Below are positions 18,177-27,629 of a stretch of DNA of 39,902 nt, piece by piece; the stretch's first letter is position 1, and every line of letters starts with the position of its first letter. Source of the DNA: Bremia lactucae (taxonomy: Eukaryota; Oomycota; Peronosporomycetes; Peronosporales; Peronosporaceae); contig NC_090625.1 of assembly GCF_004359215.1 (NCBI RefSeq), positions 1,392,752 through 1,432,653 on the forward strand, written 5' to 3'. The notes below the pieces were generated by a model. That model searched no databases. It worked only from the letters and a program-made list of their open reading frames with translations, and was not told the DNA's origin. The position numbers and the translations under genes were made by a program.

Positions 18177-19312
18177 AAGGTCCATCGGAGAACGAGCGCT
18201 TCCCGCGCTCGTAAAAGGATAGGAGGTCCTCAATCCCTTGACGCATCTCATAAGAGATGAGCGTCCTCCAATGATGAATTTAAGGGAATATGCTTCCTTT
18301 TGGGGCATGACCTGCACCCTTAAACAGCATGGACATTAGTCCCTCCACGAAAAGCAAGGAATCCCTGTCTCTCTTGAAAAACCGTGCAGCTTGTAGCGTG
18401 CACCGACTACAATTCGTTTCTCGAACCGATCACGGAAAGCATTCAGCCTATCACGCCAGACCTCAAGGCTAATGTTTTGCACATTCTGTACAAAGGCTGT
18501 CCAAGCTTGGAGCAAAGATTTGACATCCTTTGCCCGCTTACAAGAGTACCACCAATGCTGGAAAAAGGCATCGATGAAGAATTCCGTTTCATCATCACCA
18601 GGATTGTGAAGCCTGGATGAGTCGAATAACGGAATATGATATCGATTGTGGCCATAGCAGGCCAACGAATTAGGTTACCCTTAGAAGGCTACCAAGGCCT
18701 CTTTTCAGGAGCAAACCGCAACGTATTGCGGTCTCTCTGCTGTTGGCGCATGCTAACGTTAACGCTAACTTGGCCCTTCGAACGAATCCTAGAATCACTC
18801 CTTCCCTGGTGATGCAAACTAGCACCACCAGCAACACTCTTCCCTTCACGATCACTTAGTTCCTGGTGACGCATACCAACGTCGCCAGAGTGATCGTCGC
18901 CTATTGAGTCATCATCAAACGACTCTCCACCAAAGAGGTCCGATGAGTCGAGCACCCTCGTCATCACCTCTTTGATTGCCTCGTTAGAACCCAAAGGTTT
19001 AACGGACTCGGCTCCGAGTGATCCAGCGGCCTCTACAGTATCCACTGAGTCGGGCGATGACGGTGACTTGTCACCGTCACCTGCAATGGCATCAACAGAT
19101 GACATATTCCAGTCACATCCAATGGGAGTAGGAGGTGACGCATTTCCCACAGTAAAGGCATTAGCGTCTACTAAAACATTTGCATTTTCAACAGCTGCGT
19201 GCAGCTGCCAGCTTTGCGGCCTCACGGGCCACGGGCAGAGACTTATTTGTCGCCATGTTAATTTGGTCAAATTTAATAATGCAAATAAAATCGGAATTTT
19301 ATTTACAATCAA
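17769..19312 (-). pseudogene. Antisense frame over the 3' end of gypsy-D
   Basis: Four minus-strand frames follow one another with short breaks: 19312-18689 (207 codons, acidic and Ser/Gly-rich, with DDDSIGDDHSGDVG), 18665-18336 (with VWRDRLNAFRDRFEKR), 18317-18057 (opposite the chromodomain) and 18014-17769 (ending in a coiled-coil-like SLEERVDRLVHENKTLF). Breaks at 18680, 18330 and 18030 are single stops or shifts. A collinear set of frames occurs in gypsy-C (30003-31030). I do not recognise the protein. It could be a real accessory gene or partly a shadow of the sense chromodomain; the regions outside the chromodomain argue for a gene. Confidence 0.5.
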
Positions 19313-19346
19313 TAATGCAAATAAAATCGGAATTTTATTTAAAATC
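19275..19346. repeat. 36-bp tandem repeat with AT hairpins
   Basis: Two perfect 36-bp units (19275-19310, 19311-19346). Each contains AAATAAAAT-CGGA-ATTTTATTT, a 9-bp stem with a 4-nt loop, which carries AATAAA on both strands. It lies between the antisense frame and the polypurine tract. Confidence 0.85.
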
Positions 19347-19420
19347 CTAGTGCAAAATTACAGGGAAAAACATAATAGTATATTTTGTCACCCTATATCA
19401 GTCACTATAAGGACTGTTGG

Positions 19421-19434
19421 TTAGGGGAGGGTGA
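19421..19434 (+). other. Polypurine tract of gypsy-D
   Basis: TTAGGGGAGGGTGA directly precedes the LTR TG. The gypsy-C tract (29883-29895, minus) also ends GGGTGA, supporting this as the plus-strand primer. Confidence 0.75.
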
Positions 19435-19911
19435 TGTGGGGTGTCCCGTTACATAGGTATTTTTTTCTATGAGAGGAAAAAAATAAAGAAGTACAAAATT
19501 ATTATCTCTATAAATTTTGACTAAAATAGTTCCAATATTACCAAACATGGTGACTTTGATGCAATAAGACATTAGCTTTATTGATTGGTTGATTTAAGTC
19601 TATATCAACCCCACCAATCGTTATAAGACACGATAGTGTGGTGCGCAAGGCGCCATACTTGGTCAGTTATAAATATAATAAGTTCAGTAGTAGATAGAAG
19701 ATTGTTACGTAGGAAGCTACATATATTAACATAGTCTACTTTCCTCTATTCTACAGCCTTAGTCTAGACCTTTAAGCTAAAGATCTTCAGCTTTATAGGA
19801 ACCTATCTCTATACCTTTGTGTACGTGAAGTTTCGAGGCACCTTACCTACCTTATAATCAATGTAAGGTTATCTAGTGCTAAGCAATACTAGTGAAAGGT
19901 GCCCCGTTACA
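19435..19911 (+). repeat. Gypsy-D 3' LTR
   Basis: 477 bp, from TGTGGGGTGTCCCGTTACA to GTGCCCCGTTACA. The ends resemble those of gypsy-C LTRs, while the interior is mostly different and AT-rich. Preceded by a polypurine tract, so it is a 3' LTR. Confidence 0.8.
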
Positions 19912-20732
19912 ATCCCGGAACCACGACAGATCATGCAGCTGCGCGTGTGCGATCCACCGGGTGTCGAAGTCGCCTGATGAATCGAAAGCTGCCGCAACGT
20001 CGTTGCGTAACCCGTTATCAAGTGCGTCTCGTACATTAACCGTGAGACTGTCGTCACCATTGTAACCAATCTCTGCGATCGTGGAAAAGCGAGAAGCGCG
20101 GCAACGTACCGCCTCCACGTCTCCTGACGGACATGATGAGCTGTCGATAGCCCGACCACGGCAGCATTAGTCCGCTGTAGGGCCGAGGATGTTCGACTGT
20201 AGTCCAGCATGGCGTGATATACGACGGACCCGCTTTTGGGGCGACCTAGAAGACGTCACCGATCAATAAAACCGGCTGGAAACATCGCCCCCAGCGTCCG
20301 ACCACTGTCGCCACCATAGTCATCAGTTTTGTTCGATTACATGGTATCGCTAAACCACCCTGTTGGATAGGGTTCGCGGCCATCTCTTTTGGTATTCACG
20401 GACGAGAGCGATTTCCCTCGCGTGTGCCCCGCACAAAGTCTACTATCAAGCCGTGAAGACGTGTGACTGTGGCAGGCAGAGGTCAGCAAGACGGGTTAGA
20501 AAGTAATTGTAGGCACCGCGATCGCACTTGCAAGGCGAGCTCGCTGCTCGACCGTGTATGTCGTCTCCCTGGCGAAGACAAGGCGACACCTATAAATTTT
20601 GTCCAGTTTTCTGCTGCTGCGTCGTTCTGTCCCACCATCACACCAAGGTCCCGGCAGAATTCATCGGCCGCAAGACGAGTGAGGCCTTGCGTAACGAAAG
20701 ACAAGTTTGACCTCGCGAGTCGAATTTGATAA
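19912..20732 (-). other. Unassigned 0.8 kb, possible gag-like remnant
   Basis: No gene recognised. Two minus-strand frames overlap: 20210-19869 (with TWRRYVAAL) and 20118-19879 (with FSTIAEIGYNGDDSLTVNVRDALDNGL). The join of TWRRYVA and this second segment, across a one-base shift, has the look of a gypsy capsid domain, but I cannot support this by a copy elsewhere in the window. A third minus frame, 20704-20483, has no recognisable motif. GC content looks higher than in the flanking LTRs. Confidence 0.25.
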
Positions 20733-21250
20733 TGTAACGGGCTAACTGCCTTATGTTACACGCCCATTATGCTTACTTAACGGGAAGGTCAATTGACTCG
20801 TGCAACGGTAATTTACCTGCCACTCGGGTGAGGTTTACATAGTGATCCACCCTTATGTATGTGATGCACAGAGGTGAATTCAAATTAACTAGGATGACGT
20901 CTGGGGCTGATGTCATCTGCGAGACGAAGTATATAGAATTAATACGCCCGCCAGTTAGAGATGCACATCTTTAGTGATGGCATCTTTTGGTTGGGTGGTA
21001 CAGGTTATATTATTTTATATTAAGTTTAAGTCTGTCTGAAAACTACTTCCTAATTCGTAAGTGCGCACGTGGAGACAGATTACCGCTCCCGTGGCGTCAC
21101 TTGAATTAAGGCTCATAGTTGTTGGGTGAGGTCGCTTAGGCGCCCACCATCTACCTCACTGCACGCGAGAGAAGACGGTCAAACCGCTTTTCGCTGTGCT
21201 AAGGTGTGTGCTTAAGTAGAGCGTGGCAGCAATAGACGTGCCCGCCTACA
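20733..21250 (+). repeat. Gypsy-A LTR, plus copy of a tail-to-tail pair
   Basis: 518 bp from TGTAACGGGCTAACTGCC to CCCGCCTACA, both true LTR ends. No PBS follows. Only 50 bp separate it from a second LTR in opposite orientation. Confidence 0.87.
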
Positions 21251-21300
21251 GATAACAAATGACTTGGTTCGATTTGTGTAAAGACCTGGCACACCGCCTA

Positions 21301-21848
21301 TGTAGGCGGGCTTGTCTTAATGCGGCCTCGCTCTTTTTAATTACACACCTTAGCACAGCGAAGAAGCGGTTTGACCGCCTTCTCTCACGTGCAGTGGGGA
21401 TGTTGGTGGGCGCCTAAGCGACCCCATCCAACGTTCTATAAGCCTTAGTTTAAGTGACGTCACGGGAGCAGTACCCGTCTCCACGTGCGCACTTGTGAAC
21501 TAGGAAGTGTTATAATCGCCTTTTAGATTTGTCTTTAATAATAGATAAAATTGAAAAGGTAGTTTCCAGACTGATTTATATTTAACCGTATTAAATATAA
21601 ATTCCTATTGTTCTAACCAATCCAAAAAGGCCATCTATGTAAATAGACACTAATGTATTGCGAGCGTATCTACCTCGCCTAACGGATGACGCTAGCCGTC
21701 ATCCCCACTAATATGAATGCCCTCAGGGACATCACATACTCAAGGTGGGTCACAATGTGAACCACACCCAAGTGGAGGGTCTAATTACTTCACTTAAGTG
21801 ATTAACCATCCCTAACGGAATTTGTGTAACATAGGGCAACTTTAGCCC
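21301..21848 (-). repeat. Gypsy-A LTR, minus copy of a tail-to-tail pair
   Basis: Starts TGTAGGCGGG (LTR 3' end on the minus strand) and runs to TTTAGCCC at 21848; the last bases CGTTACA are lost. Together with 20733-21250 it forms an imperfect palindrome of about 1.1 kb with a 50-bp centre (21251-21300). Confidence 0.87.
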
Positions 21849-21970
21849 TTTTAAGAAAGAATTTACGTTTTGAAATTCGTCAAAAAGGAGCGAGGAAGAG
21901 CGAGCTGCTTTACGCGCCGCTTAGTTCTCTCAGTCACTCTAGCGACCTGAGTTCTCTACACGGCGCCAAA

Positions 21971-23290
21971 ATGCCACCTGATAGGAGCCAAACTGGTGGG
22001 TCGTCTGCAAAGACACCTAATCAACCACGCACGAAGTGCACGCGCCGCGTTAATACGCCGGTGTCGTTCAGTGCCACATTTACAACGTCGATAGCTACTG
22101 CTGCTGTCGCGTTAACTAGACTGAATTATTCATCCCACTTTCACAGTGAGGATGCAGATCCGTCGCTCATTGTCGATAGTCGACACCGCTGTCATCACGT
22201 CATAATAGTGATGATTACAGCGAGTTAACGAAGAAGGTTGATGGCGTTTTATTGCCCATCCAAACTTCTCTCTTTGCTTCTAACATGGAGACAACAACGT
22301 TTACAATGCTGTCTCGTCGTCTGCGCTGGCTAGCGTAGCGACCATTTATGAGAGCGCTGCCCATAAAGGCGCAGGTGCTTCTTCGTTGGGTAAAATCACA
22401 ACGTCTTATGCTCAGACCATTATTCATAGTGGTTCTGACATTGAGGAGCCCGAGTGTAAGGCTCCACCGACGACATGTGAGCGTGCCTAGTCGGTGACAC
22501 AAGCCAGTCGTATCGAACGTGGTCATAAGACGGATGGCATACCACTTATGCTCGCTCCATCTGAATGGCCTCGTATCAACGGGCCAGAATCGTCGCTCTT
22601 AGAGCGCGCTATTGTAGACGCTCATAATTGTTGTGGCGTCTATAATTAATGAAAAGCTTAAGGAAAATCGCTTGGACGTATTTCCGCGATCCCGGTCGTG
22701 TTGCGTTCAAATGAAACGCCCGACCAATATGAGGCGAAATTTACGTGCCGTTTTCAATCGCATTACGATGCGGTGAAACAACGGTCGCAGCACATGGTCA
22801 TGGGCGGTACTGTACCCTCTGTTTCTTTTCACTATGCTACTCCTGCTAGTCCATTTGAGACTAGCGGAGGGCCTCAGCTGGTTCTCCTTTTCATAGGCAG
22901 TAACCAAGCCGGGCACATCAATACGTAGGGTATTGATCGGTTTCCAAAAGTCGAAACCATCCACTGGACGAGGATTTGATACTTTTGCCTCACGGAGCGG
23001 GAAAGCAACCTTTCAACAAGGAAGCGTTGGCTCCCACCCGCATCCATCAGTGCAGGCCGCGCCCGATGAGAGTGGCGATCTCGCCCACCTACTCGCGGCT
23101 GCCTTACCCCCGTCCGTTTAGTCGCAGGCATTAGCGCTGTTGAACGATGCATTGGGGGTCTGGAGGGTCAAGTCTTGCGACTGACTTCGGATCTTCGGGA
23201 TGTCCGCGCGAAGGCATCGCCAGGGATATGAACGCCTGAAGCTTCGGCTTGACATTCTGGAGAAGTTGATGCCGAGGAACCCGCATTACG
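21971..23290 (+). pseudogene. Degenerate relative of the gypsy antisense-frame protein
   Basis: A chain of plus-strand frames: MPPDRSQTGGSSAKTP (21971), a Ser/Thr-rich low-complexity part to about 22450, SSLLERAIVDAHN near 22590, WTYFRDPGRVAF near 22675, DQYEAKFTCRFQSHYDAVKQRSQH (22725-22800), then after several shifts GLEGQVLRLTSDLRDVRAKA (about 23155-23215) and a Leu/Lys-rich helix. Order and character (acidic/Ser N-terminus, a W-R/F-R-R block, terminal coiled coil) match 17769-19312. It starts about 120 bp from the truncated gypsy-A LTR and reads away from it, the same geometry as in gypsy-C and -D. Stops near 22228, 22490, 22640 and 22928. Function unknown. Confidence 0.45.
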
Positions 23291-23299
23291 CGCGTGGTA

Positions 23300-23788
23300 T
23301 CCTTTGCTCTCCGAGTCCTTTTCGTGGTGGGAGAAGTCATTCGGCTATAAGTTTTTCAGCTTTTCCGTCTCCCTCACCCGGTCGACGCTCGACTCACAGT
23401 CGGCGCCACCATCGATCTCCTGTTCGAGCTTCTTGACCGCCTTGTCCTCCGTCGGTGCCAGGAAGACCCTGCATGGATTGACTACGCTCGACAAAGTTGA
23501 CGAGTAGCGATTACCAAGTTGATTCGTTGGCGTCATTGGACCGTTTAGGTCCGAGCAAATCACGCCGCCAATCTGATCAATAGGCGCGTGCTCCCCCAAT
23601 GTCTTTCTGAGACTGCTTGCTCTTTGTCTGCTTCCCTTCTGTGCACGAGATGCAGACAGTTCACTGTAATTAGTGATCTCTATACCTGTTTTTGCCATTT
23701 GCTTAATCGTGTCGAGCGACAGGTGTCCCAATGGAGTATGAAAATGCATTAGGGACCCTTGTACGTTGGAAAGTGCAGCCATCAGCAT
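23300..23788 (-). pseudogene. Copia-C gag-pre-integrase and integrase start
   Basis: Minus strand: HFHTPLGHLSLDTIKQMAKTG (about 23680-23745) is the His-rich start of the gag-pre-integrase module, followed by APIDQIGGVICSDLNGPM (core start with its first Asp, about 23540-23590), YSSTLSSVV and DKAVKKLEQEI. The element is cut at about 23300 by the antisense-protein relative, so the rest of pol is missing. The sequence differs from copia-A and -B, hence a third family. Confidence 0.78.
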
Positions 23789-23789
23789 A

Positions 23790-24296
23790 TCTGATGGTTA
23801 TTTTTGATACTGTTTTCGCCACGGTCCGCACTTACAACACGTTTATCTGTATGCTGACATCGAAAGCGATAGCGCCATCGCTGTGTCGAGCTAGCGCACG
23901 AATCGATCTGCTGAACACGAGTTTGAAGCCTTTTTGCTCGAGTTTCTCGTAAAAGTATGTTGCGCGCGAGTTGCGGCTCCAGGTACGCTGCTGTTAGCAT
24001 TATCATTTGACTGTTGCCGTTCGCAATCACACGCAAACAAACCGTTTCAATATTTATGATCTTGCGCGACTCACGATCAGCCATAGATATCTCGTCGTTG
24101 CGAGCTTTGGCATTGTGCATTATCGACGCGTAAATTCAGTAGGTGCCGGATCGATCCATTGTCCAGGATCCAGTCGCTTGTTTCGGTATCATTGGCGTTG
24201 TCAATATCGTTCACTGACTCAGCTCGCGCTTTGTCCTTATGCTCAGCACGCTTTCCGCGCTTGTGTGATTTCTTTTCGCCGATAGCGAGCTACAAG
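23790..24296 (-). pseudogene. Copia-C protease remnant
   Basis: Minus frame 24120-23782 with RKIINIETVCLRVIANGNSQ and IMLTAAYLEPQLARNI, the flap-to-C-terminal part of a copia protease. The DSGA active-site stretch should lie near 24120-24180 and is not readable. 24180-24296 is decayed gag/protease linker. Confidence 0.65.
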
Positions 24297-25026
24297 TCAA
24301 CATTTGTATTCTTCTGCTTGCTCCCGCCGCCGTCCTTTCCTTGGTGCGGCAATTTTCTTGGATGCGGGACGTCTTGTCGGACATAAAACATCTGCGCCTT
24401 TCTTGCGCTGAGACGACAGCTCCTCATGCGCTGTGACGACTTCACACTCATCCGATCCGCTGCCGAGCTCTATCAATGTTGCAAAGTGTGTCAGCTCTTC
24501 TGCGTGCCGCATGTAGTCGGTGAGTGTCGGATCGTACTTGGCTCTCATGACATTCATAAGCTCTGGTGACGCGTGATGCCCTATATTGTCGAGCACCAGC
24601 GTGTATGCTCCGCCTCTTGTGTCGCTAGCCACCACCAGGTACAAAACCTGCTCTGCCCACGGCCTTTTCGCGTCCTTCTTTCGCGAACAGCTTTATCGAC
24701 TGACTAGCTGTAATCGTCGTCTTGAACGTCTCTAGCAAGCGTCCATCAAGTGGTCAAGAGTCACATGTTGGTTCCACCAAAATCAGCGTGTTTGTGGTAG
24801 TAAATCTCGGCCGTTCCAGCAAGGTAATGACCGAGCAGATCCACCTTAACGTATTTGCTCCAACTAAATCCGCCCGACGCTTCAGCCAAATTGACTTGTC
24901 GCAGGAACGTATTTCGGCAATCGTAGAAGCCTGATCCCAGACCACGATGAAGCTCACTGCCGTCAAACTTTCGGCTCGTGAGCTTGCCGCATAGTGCAGC
25001 GCTTCTTGGTGCTGAACCGGCGCCAC
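24297..25026 (-). pseudogene. Copia-C gag
   Basis: Minus strand, two open segments: 25026-24754 with no clear motif, and 24644-24297, whose first half reads VVASDTRGGAYTLVLDNI, ASPELMNVMRAKYDPTLTDYMRHAEELTHFATLIE, a copia gag helix bundle, then a basic tail KKGADVLCP and PRKGRRREQ. A frame change falls near 24700. No zinc knuckle is seen. Confidence 0.6.
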
Positions 25027-25226
25027 TGTCGCTGGCTCGTGCGCTGCACCAGGCGGAAGTGCGAAATCGATTGGAGAAAGCGCCTGTGCCTATTGTCGGT
25101 ACGACATCGGTGGCCTAGTCACAAGAGATGAGAGCAGCAAGTCTCCAAAATTAGGTGCTGGTAGTTGCCCCGGCGTTTGACGAGCCGCCAGCTTGCGCTC
25201 TGGAGACCCTCCCAGCGCATCTATCG

Positions 25227-25415
25227 TCATCTTTCTGCTCCCATGTTTGCGCCAAGAGCCGCCGCAAACAGCCCACTCTCGATTGCACCGCGCTTGCGCT
25301 CATCCTCGTCGAGCATCATCTGGAAAGTCTTCATCATCTCCATGCGATCCGAGAGGCCGGCGAGGGGTGAGAATCTTTTCGTCGGTCGCCGAGCTCCTTT
25401 CGTGAGCTGGCGCAT
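25227..25415 (-). pseudogene. Possible copia-C gag N-terminus
   Basis: A 62-codon minus frame with a helical Met/Glu-rich middle (LSDRMEMMKTFQMMLDEDERKRGAIESGLF). It lies upstream of copia-C gag in the same orientation, so it may be its N-terminal part. No independent support. Confidence 0.35.
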
Positions 25416-25489
25416 CTACAACGACACGCGTGGCGCGCGGCGGGGTTGCTACGCGTGCTGGCGAAACTTCGCGTGCAGGTGAGGCCTTG

Positions 25490-25812
25490 TGTGACGGGCT
25501 AAAGTTGCCCCAATCTTATACAGTCTCCGTTGAATACACTTTGTGTACTTAAAAGGGTTGGTCGACTACTTACATAAAGTAATCAGACCCACCCACTTGG
25601 GTGTGGTTCACATTGTAATCCCACCCTTGTGTATGTGATGCACATAGGTGCATTCCCATTAGGAGACCTAGCGTCATTCGTGATGACGGCTAGCGTCATC
25701 CGTCACGCGAGGCTAGAAAGATACGCTCGTAACACATATTAGTGTTATTTACAGAGATGACATTATATGATTGGTTAAAAATAATTCTTTGTATTTAATA
25801 CGATAAAATATG
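25490..25812 (+). repeat. Gypsy-A LTR, 5' 323 bp
   Basis: TGTGACGGGCTAAAGTTGCC start, homologous to 37191-37510. It holds the CGTCA/TGACG palindrome (25682-25700). Similarity ends at ATTTAATACGATAAAATAT (about 25812), where gag antisense begins. Confidence 0.85.
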
Positions 25813-26600
25813 TAGGCAATTTGGATTGCCTCTTCCATCGTCGACGGAACCTTCTCAAAAGGGCATGTCGCGATGGGCAATGCCGGAGAACGTCATAAAT
25901 GTGGGCACCTTAATGTGCTCCGGAATCGGAACTACGGAAATGGACGACGACAGCGAGCGCATCTCCTGCACATACTCTTGCAGAGATCGCTTCGCCTGTC
26001 GCGCATCAAAGAAGCGCGCCAGAAGCAACACCTCGTTCTTCGACGGCTGGTACATGGCGCGAATCTTTGTCTTAAGATCACCGATGCAGGGAACGCCTTA
26101 ACGTCCGCCATAAGCGCAGAGTAAGCCCAATTTGAGGCCTTGCCGCGCAGGTGCGACATAGCGCACGACGCCAACCGGCTGTCGTCCCCGATGAGCTGCG
26201 CGACACCACATTGCTCCACGGCTAACAGCCAGTGGACAATCGTGAGCGCTGCAGCTCCATTGAACTTGGGCGGGTCCATCCGAATGGGCGTCGGTTGATG
26301 CGGCCGGGCAGAGAGCATCTCAACAGTCCTGTTGAGAGCCCCGCTCCGAGCCTGCTCATGTCTCAGTTCATCCTGAGTCTGAGTGACGGACTCCGCCGCA
26401 GCATGGCTCTGTGCCTCGGACGCGGCTCTCTGCTGTCCGAGCACGAATGCCTCAAATTCTCCAACTAAGCAACATGTTGGTCAGGAGGACTTCCCAGGAG
26501 CCTGGCCAGGGTTTGTTCACCAAGCCCCTGCGACATTAGCCCTGCCACCTCCCGATGTTGTTCGGAGAGGTGGGGGAAATGAGCCCAAGCAATATTGAGG
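25813..26600 (-). pseudogene. Gypsy-A gag, middle copy
   Basis: Minus strand: an N-terminal Gln/Ala-rich segment from about 26580, then PKFNGAAALTIVHWLLAVEQCGV and HLRGKASNWAYSALMADVKAF (26290-26090), then one frame on QPSKNEVLLLARFFDARQAKRSLQEYVQEM (26055-25960) and HIKVPTFM. It ends at about 25813 just where IQIA of the other copies is encoded. Its own 5' LTR follows at 26662. It lacks the knuckle and everything downstream. Confidence 0.85.
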
Positions 26601-26661
26601 CTCATCCTTACGTACACACGCAGAGATGCAGGTCATGGGAAAGATTTCAAGTGCTACCAAG

Positions 26662-27202
26662 TGTAGGCGGGCACGTCGTAATGCGGCCACGCTCTACTTA
26701 GACACACACACTAACACAGCGAGGAAGCGGTTAAACCTGCTTCTCTTGCGTGCAGTGAGGTAGTTGTGGTGGGCGCGCAAGCAACCTCACCCAACACACT
26801 AAGTACTCTGGTTAAGTGTCGTCACGGGAGCGGAAATCCGTCTCCTCGTGCGCACTTACCAAGTAGGAAGTAGTTTTCAGACTGATTTATATTTAATAGA
26901 ATTAAATACAAATACTTATTTTTACCAATTAAAATGTTATCTCGATAGATATCACTTATTATGTATTGCGAGCGTATCTTTATAGATACCTCGCGTAACG
27001 GATGCATGGATAACGCTAGGCGTCATCCCTCCTAATGTGAATGCACCCATGTGCATCACATACACAAGGGTTGGTCACAAATGTAAACAACAATCGAGTG
27101 CTCTGTCCAATTACTTTAATCTAGAAATTCACCAACCCCTTAAGTACACCAAGTATACTTTACGGGGACTGTGTAACATTTTGGCAACTTTAGCCCGTTA
27201 CA
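26662..27202 (-). repeat. Gypsy-A 5' LTR, middle copy
   Basis: 541 bp with true ends (TGTAGGCGGG... to ...AGCCCGTTACA on plus). A PBS (ACCA at 26655-26658 on plus, TGGT on minus) follows on the gag side. Confidence 0.87.
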
Positions 27203-27629
27203 ACCTCGCACTTCCTCAGTGCGAGTGGTGTCTCATGTCACTTCACGTACACTTGTACGTGCAGAGGAAGACTCTCTTTAAAATACTTGCTTTAAAGAGA
27301 GTTCTTTAAACCGTACTAATATCATTAACTTATTTTGTTATTGTCTACTTAATACTAACTTAAATATAATCCAATACAAAACATGTAATAAAGTATTATC
27401 TGTCTTTCTCTTTGCGCGCGTCCAGCGCTGATTGGACCGCGGAGAAATTAGATATAATGGTCTATATCTAGCAATGAATAGGCTTTTAAAATACTATCAT
27501 CTTAAGAAATACTTTCCAAATATCATCAACTTTTTAGATAATATATTAATTAAAAGCCTATAAGTGTAAATTTCATGTAACGATACCTCTCTCTTCAGAA
27601 GCAGTACAAGAAAAGGATGCCCCGTTACA
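27203..27629 (-). repeat. Gypsy-C-like LTR scrap
   Basis: Starts in mid-LTR directly at the end of the gypsy-A LTR and matches 29490-29882 in order: TGCGAGTGGTG, CACGTACACTTGTACGTG, a hairpin CTCTCTTTAAA...TTTAAAGAGAG at 27270-27300, GCTGATTGG, and TTTCATGTAACGATAC near the end. The terminus reads GATGCCCCGTTACA, unlike other copies. Confidence 0.65.

Larger units (their letters stand above)
17685..19911 (+). mobile_element. Gypsy-D, 3' end only
   Basis: Plus-strand 3' terminal part of a Ty3/gypsy element: the last codons of the integrase C-terminal module, a chromodomain, a long region with an antisense frame, a polypurine tract and a 477-bp LTR. It is cut on the left by the copia-B LTR. 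It is a relative of gypsy-C but its LTR differs (TGTGGGGTGTCCC start). Confidence 0.78.

Noticed and set aside
18384..19424. Plus-strand frames 18384-18620 and 18972-19424
   Set aside because: They lie opposite the longer minus frames with better composition and no conserved counterpart; treated as shadows.
22215..22526. 103-codon minus-strand frame
   Set aside because: Antisense shadow of the low-complexity part of the degenerate gene on the plus strand; no motif.
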